Under the pieces are notes generated by a model. The model was not told the origin of the DNA. It did not search any database and was given only the letters and a program-made list of their open reading frames with translations. From NCBI GenBank assembly GCA_019614645.1, contig JABWDB010000003.1:22777001-22841000 (forward strand): a DNA stretch of 64,000 nucleotides. The letters are read 5' to 3'. The stretch comes from Stratiolaelaps scimitus. Lineage: Eukaryota > Arthropoda > Arachnida > Mesostigmata > Laelapidae. Positions 41,101-56,100 of this stretch are shown here, piece after piece. Numbering within the stretch: position 1 is the stretch's first letter; each line of letters begins with the position of its first letter. Position numbers and translations under genes: made by a program.

Positions 41101-44100
41101 CTGGCCCTTGGGTAGAGCTGCAAGGTTTTCCTTGAAAGTCATCTAACAGCGAAATTCGACAAACCTAACTAAAGCATGACTCGAGTTTTTTCCATCTGTC
41201 AGCAACTGCAGCGCGATCGCCAATATATATATATATAAATATGTGTGTGAAGAGACTGTTACGAACCAGTATTCGGTATACGGGACCAGTCCGCTGACTT
41301 TGAATGAGTGTTCGTAATCCGGCTTAGTCGATGTGCTCGATCGGTTCTCGGCCAGAGGCTGCCATTCCTGTCCGTCAAGGGAATATTCCAGCGTGAAGCT
41401 CTCCTGCCCAACTTTTTCCTCCGCTTTCTTCGACGATCTCCACTTGAGTTCGATTTGGCGACGTTCGACACGGCCGGCAACGAGATCGGACGGCACATTG
41501 AAGGTTCGATTCGATACGAAACTACCCGCGCTCCGCATCCCTGGCTTGTCCCGGTTCACAGCCACAACCTCCACCTGGTCGATAGGGAATTTTGTAGCAA
41601 AAAAAAATAATGAGTAATTTTTTGGTGAAAAATAAAAATAAAAAATTATAAATAATGTAATTTGTAATAAAAGATGGAGCACAAATGTGTGATTTCCCGA
41701 AAGCAAGAATATGTTCTATTTTATAATATTGCATTGAATTTTAGCAAATCGACGGGATATTCTTATCAACTTATCACGAACTCCTCTGCTTGAGGATGAA
41801 AATTCCTGTTTATAGTTATCTTCACAGGTCTAATCAAAGCATATTAAGAATAATAATAAAATAACGATGATAATGATAGAGACTCACCATATAGACAGTG
41901 TTTGGCTGAAGGTCAGACATGATGGCGCTGTATTCACCGCCCGCTAACTTGTCATACCTCAACCTCATGGGTAACGTCTCGTTACCACCAATTTCCTTGT
42001 GATTATGATTCTTGAGGTTCATTCCATTGGCGGTGGGGTCCTTAATGTCCCACGGGAGCTTCTGTTCGTGCTTCGCTGAGGCGTGAGACTGCTGCTTCGC
42101 CTGTGACAGCTCGAAGCAGCGAAGTTCATAGCGTGGCTCCTTTCGGGTGCGACTTGGCGATGTGGCCCGCCAGCGGATCTCCAAGGTGTCGGGAGTTAAC
42201 GACACCGCCGACAGAGACTGCGCGGGACCAGGTTCTGAGGAACGTAATGTCCGAAAAATAGAATAGTAATGAGACACACATGAGTTATTGATAGAATAAT
42301 AATCCATTTGATATTGGCTAGATCGATGTCTATTTTTCGAAATGGCGCTGTCTACCGTACTCAGAAATGACCACTTAAGGTTCGTCTAGCTCTGAGAGAA
42401 CTACGCGTTTACCGTAGCCAAAAGGCCGACAAGCGATTGCAATCGGAGGAGATGGACGTAGGTGCACGGGTTCGATCCCCACCTTTGTACATTTGCATTT
42501 AAGGGGTCCATCTTATGAAACAATGCTGAAAGCAGAGCCGTGGACGTTCAATGTTGGCCGTGAATCAGCCCGGAAAATTTACTTTACCAGAGAGAACGAC
42601 GATTGCCGTTATCTCAATAGGAATGTATTGTTCCGCGAATGCATCAACGTACTGAGACGTAAACCGACCCATATTCATTAATTCACAATAAAGATAATTA
42701 TTATTGTCAGTACAATTTTCGGTTTTGTTTGATAACGTAATATACTGCCGTATGCTATTAGCAGTGTCAGTTAATTTGTAATAATAGTATCGACTCTTTT
42801 CGACAATTAAGACTGACCCGCGTCGTCAGTTACAAAAGACGAGGGTGGCGATGGTCCGTGTAGATTTTGCGTGTACGGATCCACGTAATAGTAGGATACG
42901 ACATAAGTGGTGTACGAGTCGAGACCCAATAAAACCGGTGTGGCTGATGAGGATGTCACCTGGAAACGAAATCCATACGGAACCATTACAGTTCGGTAGA
43001 ATCATTCTCTAAATCGTATCAGGTAGGTGCACTTGAGCATAAAATCGCATAGTTTTTTTTTTTGGTCACCATTAAAATACATAGTAAAATATGCATTCAA
43101 TGGATACGGCAAAGATAGCGCGCAACGCACCTTCTATTTCGACCTTCGATTCATTTTCGCTACACCATTAAACAGGGCCATGTTCAAAATAGAAGCTTTA
43201 TTATTACTTATTTTACTATATTATCAATTAAATATTACTTAAAAATCGAGGCATTGCCCGGCCACATTTCATCATCACGGGCCAACATCACCACGACAAT
43301 CCAGCATCGCTTCCCGTCGAAAGAAATCAATTTATCTCTATTGACTGACTGGCCGCGAATCCATCCCGTTTGCAGCAGACGACAACGTTATCGCCACAGC
43401 CCTCACCCGACGTGGTCCCTCCCCGAATGCGCCGCCAGCTGACGCCATTACTGCACACGAACGAACTAACCAAGCGGGCAGGCAGAGAGTAGACATCCAC
43501 CCGTCGAGTGAGCTGAGCTTAGCTGAGTCGCAGCCGCTGCCGCTGCTGGCCGTGGTAGTAGTCACGTCTCTGGCCTGTTGAGAGTGTGGCTAGCTCGGCG
43601 TGAGGGAGGACTGCTGTCTGGGTGTTTCTGTGTGTGGGTGGCGCTGTGCCTTGCTGTGTGTGTGTGTGTTTTTATCTCTCTTCCTAGCTGACTCGATACT
43701 CCGTCGATCTCTCACTGTGTCGCTCTTTCTCGCCGCCGGCGTAGTGGCGAGCTTACCCGTGCGTGCCAGCGGATGCGCTGTTGGGTGTCCAACGAACACT
43801 GTACGAGCTGTTGCTGCTGCTGCTGCTGAATGCCACTTGACGGGTTCGCTTGCTCTCCTGTGGTCCACCCGTTCGGCCCGCTCTGCCACACTCTGCTCTT
43901 GTCCAGTGTGACAACAATAAGCTAGCGTGATTGGTCGTTGTGTGAATCAGCTGCTCGTGGCTAAGTTGTTTCGTTTTGCGTTTCGTCGTGATTCTACCGT
44001 ACGATACAGACATCGATCTCCGTTTCGGCAGCAGGCAGCCGCTCATTCGGTTCAAGTGGAAGCGCTTGGCGGCGTCAACGTGAACGGTACAAACGGTGCA

Positions 44101-47100
44101 GATTGCTTAGCATCAGCGAACGCGCGCAGCAGCTACTCGCTGAAGTAGGAGGAGTGAGACATCGAACAAAACCAGACGAAGCTTCCCTGCCCTGGTTCCG
44201 CGGCTGCGTTTGGCGGGTTTGCGTTTGACAAGCAGTGCTTGCGGTGCTGCTGCTGCTACGTCTGCGACCGTTGCATCAGTGACTGCGCGAGTGTCTGTGT
44301 GAATTGCATCAACGTCAGGCGCACGCCGCACGGCTCTGTCAGGCGTCGTCTCGGGGAGAAAATAATGGCAGAATCGACCGAAAATATATTCTTGTTCATT
44401 CCGAATTTAATCGGATATGGCCGCATTCTGTTGGCGTTGCTCTCGTTCTACTGGATGCCAACGGACTACTCGAGGGCCTTCTGGTGCTACATGCTCTCGG
44501 CGTTCCTCGATGCCTGGGACGGCCACGCCGCACGCTATTTCAAGCAGAGCACCAAATTCGGCGCTCTGCTCGACCAGCTGACGGATCGATGCGGTACGAT
44601 GTGTCTCCTTGTCACGCTGAGCTACTTCTACCCGAAATACATGTTCTGGTTTCAAGTCAGCATGACCATCGATATCGCGTCACATTGGCTCCACACACAG
44701 GTAAGGCCGAATTACGAGAGGAACTACAGCTGAGACTTTCCACGGAGCGGACCAATACCGTTTAGGTAGAAGCTCCGCCCTGTTTAGCCAGGCTGCGCAA
44801 ACGCTACAACGCGTTGAACAACAGAATCGGTTCACTAGCGCAGTGAATGTTTATTTACGCGAGCTGTCAACGCACGCAGCGTGTGAACTGCACCGGATAA
44901 GACTATCGTAACTATTTTACGATGTTGCCCATGACGTATTTTTAGTGTTATTAATTGAGTATAACTTGCTCTATGGTTGGTGTTACAACGCAGCAAGATG
45001 TGAAAGCGGAAGTTTTCTCTTCAAATAGGCTTTGTTCCCCTTGAATAGGACTCGGAACGCTCACTGCGTTCCGACGGCTCCACTCGCAACAAGGACTGGA
45101 GACACACCCAGCCATATCGGGCATGCGTCGCTATCCTTGCCATCTGTTGTTACGTATTCAATCCTCCCTGCGATCTGCCAGACACCGCGCGGATGCTCAC
45201 TTTAACCACATTCGCGGTGCTCATACGATATCAAAGCGGATGACGTCGGCGAGGCGAACGCCAATAGAGCGTTTCTGTATTGGGAGTCCTTATCGCAGCG
45301 GGTGTGTGCGTCACAACAACAACAACTATATCCCATTTGGTTACGGACGACGCACTTCACAGTTGCGACTAGAAGCTCGTCAGAGATGGCGCTCGGATGT
45401 CATGCTCATTATTTTGCTCATAAATAGTTAATTATTTAGCCTACTGAGCCGTTGATGGCTTTTGCGATATCTCATTCATGTTGTGTTCAACCACAAAAAC
45501 AAATTTGAGAAAATAACAACTAGCAAGAGAAAATAGTCGGGACATCTGATTGTTGCAGAGGGTGTACAAGAAACCCACCTCACCCAGAAGAAATTAACAT
45601 GAATCGCAGTTTTTCGTTCGGCAGAGTAGCGAAGGGTTTCGGTTTGTCACTATTTTATGTTGAACATTTGTCGCTGATTTGCCGCTCGCGTCTATTGTCT
45701 ACTTCCAGGTGGCTCTCATGCTGGGCAAAACGTCTCATAAGGATGTCAAAGGGAACGCTCTTCTTCAGTTCTACTACACGTCGAAGCCATTCCTCTTCAC
45801 GATGTGCGTGGCGAACGAGGTGTTCTATATGGCCCTGTACATGGTGCATTTCGTCGAAGGACCCAAGGTGGGACCGCTTCCATTTGGATTCTTCCGCCTC
45901 TGCGCGTACATCACCTTCCCATTGGCTGTTTTAAAGAGTGTTCTCGCCCTCATACAAATGTATGAAGCTGCCAAAGATTGCGGCAGGATCGATGAGGAAG
46001 AACGATCCAAGAATAGATAAGCTATGAGTGACCCGATACACCATCTCGGAGACCGTTCGATTAGCTTCGGTTGACACACACACACACACAGACATTTGGA
46101 GCTATCAGGGCCCAGACGGGAAGACCATTTCACGCATCCGCTCCACCATAGCCTCTACGATTCAGAGTAGAGGACCACGTCATTATGGGCCGTTCATTAA
46201 ACGTTGGATTAGATATTCGGGGAGTGGACACGCATGAGGACTCGTATGGTTTTCTCGCATATCTTCCAAGGATGATGGAGACGTTCGTAGAGTGACGTTC
46301 TACAAACGCTGTAGATCATCAGAGAGCATGTTGACTCCGATGATGAGACGATATAGGTGGACAGGAATCAATCGGTTAATGCCGATAATGTCAAAAATGG
46401 ACGTCACACGAACATTTCGAGCTCAGTGCAACAAGCAGATCCCATTTCGTAGGGGAGATTGGAGACGTTGCAAAGAACGGTGGCCAAGCTTTACACTGTG
46501 ACATTTACAATATTGCAATGGTAGACACGTGAAATTAGACACGTCCACTGCCATGAACGCGGTACAGTGACCGATGGTAAATTTATCCTGTGCATTGAAA
46601 GTTCGACATGCAGGAATTACGTTCACTTCGTACAAATCTTGGCACAGGCGCATGTTTATCGGATCTTCTCCAATCTTCGATTTATCGTATGTGTCCTATC
46701 TGGCATACAGACTGGGTGCGATTTCTAGCTTCCTTTTGCTCTACGTTCAAGGGAAAACCACCATCGAGACTGTACAGGAAGGACGTACGCATTTAAGCCA
46801 AAATCATATTGATTATTTCTATTATGGGGTATCTTCGCTAGTTCGAATGTTCAAGGAGGCTGTTTGCGACGGGAAAAAGGCCATCTCTGCCATTCTGCTT
46901 GATCACCCTCTCCCAGCAAATGTGTACTGATCAAACTTTTCTCAAGAACAAAAAGAGACACTAAACAGTGTGAAAAACATAATTTAACATTCCATTGGAG
47001 TTGGAACTGCCACACGAATTTTACGCTTTTCTTATTTGTTAGAGGATTATGATACTTCTATGATAAAGCAAAAGGGTTATGGTATTACATGTATTACAAA

Positions 47101-50100
47101 CTAGGGTTGAAAGTACGAATCGTCCGAGCTGTTCGTCCGTCAGGATACCAAATTCTTGGGCATTAATGTTCTACAATATAAATATGTTAAAGATTGTGCG
47201 ATGTGTATACTATCAATGTGATTATGATATATTATACATACACTCCACGACAATATGATAGGACACCCCAATTTTTCTGACCTTTTTTTGTCAACCCTAA
47301 GCAGCAATGCAGTTTCGCTTTCGGTCAGTCAAAGTCATCACATTTCAAGAACAGTCCACGAAGATTTACCTAGCCAAATATTTGTGGACTGTTCTTGAAA
47401 TGTGATGACTTTGACAAACTGGAAGCGAAACTGCACTGCTACTTGCGGTTGAGAAAAAAAGTCCGAAAAATCGGGGTGTCCTATCATATTGTTGTGGAGT
47501 GTGGTATATATAAATGACGATTTGTAGAGTGGACCCGATGGCACTTGATTCGAGTCGAATCAAGTGCCCCGGCCGAGGAGAAAGACCGAGGTCAGTAAGG
47601 GTAGAAATGTATTGATCTATTAGAAGGAGTCTTTAGGTTAATCTAGTTTATGCCCATGTGTATATATATATATTTACATATACAATAAACGAGTATAAAT
47701 ATAATAACGTTATTACGCGATCGAACAAGCTGTTCTTTTGTTTCGTACTTATTAGTAATTTTGTTCTCACTCGAAAGAGTAGGCATCTATATCTGGATTT
47801 TCGAACGGCGCGAGTGCGACTTCAGAAGTTAAATGGTTTCGACTGCTCAGGAAGCTCAAAAATATTAGATAACGTGATTACCGTGCTATTTGCAGTTATG
47901 AGCCGTAGTCGAGACATTGGAGCTAAGCACAGCATCTAGATATAGAGATTCGAGGTTCTCATATGTTTATTATCAATCAAATCGAGAATCTCTGTACCAC
48001 ATTCGTAAAGTGCTCATACATTCGATTACTTTATATATGTAACTATGTTGATCATTGTTGTGCCTATGAAAATAATAGCACAATAAGTACATGTTGCACG
48101 GTTGTATTATTAAATAGCATTTGTTTCAGTATCCGGTAGCATTTCTAAACTACACTGAATAAATAACTCTAATAATAAATAGATAATATTTAGATAGCTC
48201 CTACGAACAACTATCAAATATATATATATATATAATATATAATTATTGTAACAAATGGTCTCGACTTACCTCCGTCGGCCGACATGCTTCTCCCAAACAG
48301 TTGCCCTTCTTATATTTCACAACGTAACGAACCGTCGCCCGAGAGATCTTTGAGCATTCTTCAGCGATTTCCGGAGGGAAGACCTCCACCTGGAGCGAGT
48401 TTGGCTTCCGTACAACAAGAGCGGGTGCTGTCGCCGGGGCGCCTATTTCCATGCATGTCGGGTCTGTGGGCACGCATACATTACGAAGTGAAATGACACA
48501 TACAAAGAAATTAGTAGCCATTAAATTCGAATGCTCAGTTGTAGCTTTTAGCGTTTTCATGAATTCGGTCGGGAAGTTGTTAAAGAAATTGAATTAGAGA
48601 AAATGAAATCCATTGTCTCTACGCCGCATACCTGGATAATGTTGCGAATTGAGGGCACGAATGTTCCTGACACCGTTAGCAACCTTCACCGCGGCGACAT
48701 GGTCTCCTGACGCGCCCTGTCCCGCATGACGCCCCGCGGACTCCTTCAGTATGCTGAACACCTCTTCGCGGCCTCGCTGGCTCCAATATATCCGCTGTAG
48801 GTCGACCGTCATGACGTCCGGCGGAAGACCTTTTGTTAGCGTGGCATTAGCTACCAGATCGCAATGGCAACCAACTAGATCGGTGCTCCATATGTTGCCT
48901 AGACGAGTGGGATTCATTATCATGAATTGCCATTATTAACACACAACACTTTCACTCAATATTTATCATATAAGCAATACAGTGAAATGATGAGCTTGAT
49001 AATTTGAACTGATGCAAGCGGATAACTTTGTTATGATTGTCATTCGTGGGACACTGACACGAATATGTTGGCCCCTTAAATGTATTTTGCTCTTCTACGT
49101 AATATGATTACGTAGTCGGAATGATACTAGATCTCAGAGACCAGCTATATATATATATATATATATAAAAGGCAGGATAGATGCTTACCCTGATCCGCGT
49201 CTGCAAAGTAGATGGTTCCTGGACCCTTCTTTGACTGAGCATCCAGCGCCACCACCGATCTGGTCAGAGGTCTAATCAATGAGCAGGTGCAATTGTTTGC
49301 GTTACCATTCACAAGTGTTCCGTTGCTGTGATGATGAGCCTGCGGCGACGACCTCCGCCACCGTGGAGGGAACAGCATCCGCGGGTTGCAGCCATCGATA
49401 GAGACGAGCATGATGGAGGCTGCCTCTAAGGGCCGGCTCGATACTGTGTAAACTAGCGAGCTTGATTGAGTTGCAAGAAGAATACAGAGCGACGAACAAT
49501 GTAATACAGTTATCTGTTAGTTTCTCGTTGTGCTTCGCATTGTTGTGTCGCCCTTCTGTCAGCAAAGTGAGCTTCTCCTCCCTTGCGATCATTCCCTGAT
49601 TGAAATATTATCTTACGGTGTTCATCTGACTTGGTTTGAATTCAATTTTGAAATGTCAAGTGAAAACATAGAGAAAAGGCCATTTGTATTTAACGGGTCC
49701 ATCCTATGGAACAATGCGCAAGCGGTTTCGTGGACATTAAATGTTGGCCGAGAGTCGTACCCCGACAATGTTTAGTTTTAGTTCTTTGCAGGCAACTAAA
49801 GTAGCCTTAGGTATATGTTCGATTAAATCGGTCATTCAATAACCGCACTACCGTACCTCGAGAAGGGATCAGCTGCGAGCGAACTGATGTGTTTCTTGGG
49901 AAGCTCGAGTACGTTGTTCACACGTCGTCCATCGGCGAGGTCGAGGGCGGAGATTGTTGACTTTGTTCCATCGTATTCGACCCAGTAGAGACGGCGACCC
50001 ACCCAGTCCACCGTTAAGGAGGTTCCAGGCGTAAGAGGACTATAAACCTATATAAGCGACAATACGATGATAGTATTTCTTCTTGGTCAAACAGAGTCGC

Positions 50101-53100
50101 CTGTTTGAACCCATCTTTTTTGCAAACCCACCCTTATCAACTTTATATGCCATTCTCGATCCAGGAATATACAAACATATTTAGAGGATGTGCAAATATT
50201 ATGGTAACTAGCGAACCCTTTGTGCAACCCAAGTAGCACTTGGGTGTAGCCCAAAAGCCAAGCAGGAAAGCATCATTGTATTTAGTATTATAGTCTCACT
50301 TTGTACGTATCCCGATAAAAAGACATAGTATGTCGTGCAAACTTGGTATATTCACCCGTGTTTTACTCACAGGCAATCAACTGTTCGTCCCTGAATAGTC
50401 CCTCAAAAGCGATATGGCCCTATAAATAAAATAAATTCACACACATATGCACCGGCCCCCCATCGAAATTGATGCCAACTCACCACCGAGATATTGGAGC
50501 CATCCATAGCAGAGGACATGATCGGGCCGCGTTGCTCTAACCAGAAGACAGTGTCATCTAGGAAGGCTACGCCGATGGGATTGGTGACCTTGTTCGAGAC
50601 CACTGTGACGTTCCCGTTGTCCACATCGCTCACCTGCACCGAACTGTGCTTTAGGCCTTTTCCAAGTGAATTCGGACCGCCTGGCGAGTCTGCTTCGGGC
50701 GTGGCTTCCTGTTGATCGACAACGAGGAGCCGGGGCACAGGCATCTCATCGTCGCTATTGATTGATAGAACCATTGACGCAGGCCCTTCGCCAGCAGAGG
50801 TGAAGGCACTCACCTAGAAATCGGGCATGGCGAACGATAACACATTGAGCGTGTGACCAGCGGGGAATAGGTATTAAGATCGAAGTTTGGTTGTTTCTTG
50901 TTGGTCATTGCTCGCTATAACTAGACGCCTTTTGCTCCTATTCAGCCGGAGACTTTGCCGTTGTCTAAGCTAACTTGGCTTGATACATACTAACTGAATT
51001 TGTGAATATATCAGGAAATATTCGCTCGATTGTCTCTTCTTAGCGCATATTGTAGGCTAAACAACATGTTTCTATTATATCTCTGGAAAGGAGCCTCCCA
51101 ATCGAGTGACTTTAACTTTTCAGTTGAAGTGCCCACCCGAAGTGTTCATTTTTGAATCACGTTGACAATCACCTTGAAGAAGTAGGTGCTGTTTGGCACC
51201 AGCTTCGGTATGTTGAACGAATGTCCGAACACCTTGAGATTTCTCCAAACAATGACGGTATCCTCGCCACCATACTGTTGGTTAGTGGCGTCGATGCGGT
51301 TGTCTGCGGCTGACTCGACGTTGTTTGACACTTGAAAATGCGGTGCGTTTCGGCGATACCACGCGTTCAGGACATAACCTAACACCATGCCGTTGGGCTG
51401 ATCCGGCCCGGACCAACGGAACTCAGCTTCGGGGTAAGAGATGCCGCCTTCTTTGCATCTTGGGAACACGGAGTGATGAGCCACAAACACCTAGACAAGC
51501 AAACAAACATCCACCAATGAAGATACCACCAATGCTTTCACAGGGATTTTCCACTGTCACATCAGTGTTATATTTACGCCTTCGGGAGGGTTGTACTAGT
51601 ATGTAAAGCAGGGTGATGTTTAGTTGACCTGCAGCAGTCGATCATGATCTAGCCTTAACCCGAGCGGTGTGAAAATTTTAATAAAATTTGACCGCCTCAT
51701 TCAAGAACGAAGATCTTTTGTTGTAAAATAATAACTCGAACTACCGCTCGAAAACGCTGCGAAACACCGTGTCTTCACTGAATTAAGCTTCTCTTTGTCT
51801 AGGAGTTGTCTAGGACAGAAATCCTCGTGGATCAGTTGTATCTCTATAGGTCTCCGTCACATTCACCTGTATGTAATCAATGATGTTCAATACGAACGAC
51901 ACACACACTCTCTCTCTCTCCCTTATAGTACTGTAATGTATCGCATGTAGCATACACTACCTTGGGCATTTGCGGAGCTGTTGGCGTACTCTCAGGCGAG
52001 CGCAATACCTGACAGACAGTCTTCGCATTCGCCCAGTCCGTGTACGGCTGAAGTTGTACCGCGAGACGCGTATGGGGTCGTAGCTTGTCAGGATAAATGT
52101 ATCTGTTCGTCTTGAGATTTAGCGCTTTCACCTTCGAAGTGACTACCGACAGGTGAGAGTCCGCGTTATCAGGACAGCATGGCTCACTTTCATTGTGAGA
52201 ACATGGAGTCACCCGGATCCGGTACGAGACAGCAACATGCACCGATTGCTCCTGAGGCCAACGAATCGTGAAGTCGTCGTGAGTGCCCTCCACCTGAACG
52301 CGAGCGATACAAACGATTAAGTCGATACTAGTCAGTGGCTTTTCTATTCTCGTTTACTTAAACTGTTGATCGAAAGCAATGTGACAATAATTCGATCATC
52401 ACGGTTAGTTGTCTAATGGAACGTTAATCTAACCGATACAAAGGCGAACTCCCGGGATCGCCCATTTGCATTATTCCTGCATCCTTAACCCACCTTTATA
52501 TCTCCGTTCTTGATATCTTTTGGCACAACCATAATCGTTGTACTCCTGACTCTTGTCGCGACCGCCAACGTCTCAGGGAAATCTCTGTCGTTCAGTTCGG
52601 CGTCGTTGAAGCCGTCCTCGCCGGTCGCGCTGGTGGCCGGCTTCGCGTGAATTAGTGCTGGCCGATACCGCATCGTCGCTGGGAAGGTGCCATCTAAGAG
52701 TGTGATCACCGGTTGTGATCGCCGGTCCAGCCAAATGAGACGATCTTCCAGATACATGAGAGGTCCTCGTCTGCGGGGGCATACAGCAGTGAACAGCAAC
52801 AACATTGGTTCCCATAGCAGACCCGCCAGACAGAACGGAACCAAAATTATAACTATCTAGTCTTAGCTAGTCAATAAATAATTGAATCCGCTAACTAATA
52901 CCGCGCCTTAAAGAAAAGTGGAAAAGAATTGAAAAATATACTTGAAATCCTTGAAATTACAGATACAATACAGGTTCTCTTCGGCTACGTACAGTGAGGA
53001 GTCGCTTAAATTGACGGGAGCTGGACGGGCTCCATTTTTGTCAAGGTTATCCATTCGTAGTTCCAATCCATCAATGCTTCTGCTGCTCGACATAACCATG

Positions 53101-56100
53101 CCACGAGTTGAGTCATAAGCCAAACCTTGAACTAAAAATGAAAAGAAAATTCCAAAGCCTCAGCTTCTTAATTTCAGCTTTTTAATATAATTTCCAGATA
53201 CACATTAGTCGTCAACAAACAAACAAACAAACGCACCTGGAAGATGAACAGTATTCAAGCTCATTCAGATACACCATCTAGCGAAGAACGAGGTGACTTT
53301 GAAGCGATTGCCTGATTTGCGATTTGTATATATACTATTTTTGAATTTTGAGCTGACCCTGAGCTGTTCCCCATCTGAGAGGTCTCACCACTTAACCTTT
53401 AGGCATTGCATTGAGGAGCTGTCGGGGCCACCTTTGCTTATTCTGTCTACCTTATTCGTACCTGGCAAGAACCCTCAGATAAGGAACGATTTATATATAT
53501 TGATAGCACTAAAATGGATATACATTTAACTGCAAGACAGGTACCAACCGACGTAGCCACGGCTAATGTGAGTCTCGTAGAGCGCCCTATAGCCCTTTCC
53601 GCTGAGGTTAGCAGTATAGACACCGAACTGGTCAGCCCAAACGATGAGTCCACGGGCGCTGTCAACCGCCAGCGAGTGCGGGGCGATATTTAACGCGACC
53701 AGCTCGATAAACGAACCGTCCACATTACAACGCAATATCTGTGTCGGACCACGATAGAAGATCATGTTAGCATATTATTATGATAGATAGACGATTAGCT
53801 GCGATTCGCCGAGTATCGTCGCTACTTTTCACTGTAGCATTCGAGTTGAAAGGCATTTTAGATTTTCTATACTTTGCATAATATTTGGTTGGATTTCGTG
53901 TCCGTGTGAACGACTTTGTGTTTGTTGGAGCAGTATGCAGGTTGTTGTTGATGGTAGTCCGACCACCCTCGGGCTTGCGAGGGTGGTCGGAATGGTGGTG
54001 TTTTTTGCGATACAACAACAATACAGGTACTGCTCCAACAAACACAAAGTCGTCCGGATCTACAATCAAGCGGAGCCTTAGCGCGTTCGTGTGCATCACA
54101 CGTTGAGACTTTCTGTTTCTAGCTGCTGTGCGTAGATAATACATTTCAATGAAGGAAGCCTTAAGCTTTAAAGAAGTCGTCAAGGAAACCTTTCCGCCGT
54201 CTCAAGAACGGGGAAGGGGACGGTATTGGTCTAAATGAAATCTAATACTTACCGCACGCTTCGTGAGGGAGCCCCAGTAGATCTTCCTGGCGTAGGTGTC
54301 GATACCAAGGCAGGTTACACCCGTAACTTCAGGTAGCTCGGTGGTCGATCCGTTGCCAAGGTCTACACGAATGAGATTTGTACGGTTGCGTCCCAGAAAT
54401 AGCATGTCATCCAGCCACGCAATCGCTATTTGCAAGAAGGACAGATTTCAATAATTACAAACCGAGCTGTACAGAGCTCCAGCAAACGAGTTACTCAATA
54501 GAAACATTACCTATATAGAAACACTGCCTGTTGCCATCTTTGATAAATTTAGTGATGAACTTCTACTTGACTGTCCTGGAAAATCACTATTCTCATGAGC
54601 GCTGATTGATTAGATCAAAATTTTCAGCTGGAGCAAATTTTGATTAAGTTTAATTAATAAACATACAACAACATAAACGACGTGTTCTTCTTACCATTAA
54701 TATCGTCATATAGCCCTGCGCTAGCTAATATCATCGCGTTGTCACCGGTAGCGTCCGAGTTGAAGACGTACCTCTTCAAGCCCCCATCTGGACACAACAA
54801 AAGCTAAAATAAAATTAACTGCAGCCGTACATTGTACTCTCCTATAAGACTTCGTTTGTCCCTTTCTATACATATATATATATATAATGCAGTTTTGCGC
54901 TATAATTACAATATATACAATAAGCTCAATACATTGGTAAGTGTTCGCTCAATGATTCGTACTTATGCTGGCCATCACAGTGCTCCAAACCAGCGGTTCG
55001 ATATCGCTCTTGAGGGTCAAACCGACGAAGGCAGTCGACGGCGGTCCGGTGTCTTTGAGTTCGCTGTGCGCCCTCACCATGATCCTGTACTTGGTGGCAT
55101 TGCTCAACCAAGTTATGGTCACCTGGCGGCGTTCGATATTCTCGATATGCGCTACCTGCTGTCCACTGGCGATCTCGGTGACGTCGACGGTGTAGAGGAA
55201 TCGGCGAAACGCACCGCGACCCTGCCACGTCAGTGGGCTTGGTGCGTCCCAGAAGACTTCCGCAAAGGTCGAGCCGAACAATGCTCGCACGTTTTCCGGC
55301 GGTGTAGCCTGAATTAGCAGTAGCAGTAATAGTAGCATATTTCTTGCTTGGTAACCTAAATCGTTTACTATGTGCCATATGCGATCAGATTACGTAGCGT
55401 CCAGCGTGACAATAACCACGAGATGGATACTTTCTGCGTGTCCCTAGGTGATCGCACTTGCGAACGTGTGTAACACAGTCGACGGAGAATGTCGTCGCTC
55501 GACCAAGAAGTCCTATAAGCAATCCCATTACCATAATACGCCTAATACTCAAACATAGACATAAAGCATACGGGAAAGAGTACAGGAGTTATATGTGATC
55601 AAAGCATTCGGCTCATGGTGAGAACTCACTGGCGATGGCGCGGGCTGAACAGTCTTGTGGTCAATAAAAGCAAATCGAAAAGCAGTAAAGTTGTTGCACT
55701 TCCGGTAGGAGAACGCTACTTGGGGTGGTCGCCCATCCTCGATGAAGAAGCCGTCCGTTGTGGCCAAATGAACGTGCTCGTTGGCAAAGACAATATCGGA
55801 ACTGTTGCTGTAGAACGCCCATTGTTCGCGCACCTTCGATACAATGTTTCCAGCTGCGACGAAAAACGAAACCACAACCAGTAACAACGCATGCGTTATA
55901 GCATCTTCCATTCAAGGGTTGTTCTTGTTGTTATTCCTACATTGGATTGACGCTATCTATCAGCTGTAGAATTGGAAGACATGCTTCGTTCGCAATTTTG
56001 ACTTATACACAATTTTGGATTGAAACATCGACAGCCAGGACGAGACGTCCAAGTCAAGTTACGGGTTAGCCTATGTTATTAGAGTCTTGGCAGATTATCG

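Noticed and set aside
46574..46930. 118-codon plus-strand frame downstream of CDIPT
   Set aside because: No recognisable domain, no splice sites and AT-rich codon use; probably chance within the receptor intron.
47338..47563. Minus-strand open frames of 65-68 codons
   Set aside because: They are translations of the palindromic foldback element and repeat its two arms.
53767..54183. A 138-codon minus-strand frame and a plus-strand frame
   Set aside because: They run through the long intronic hairpin and have no motif or splice support.
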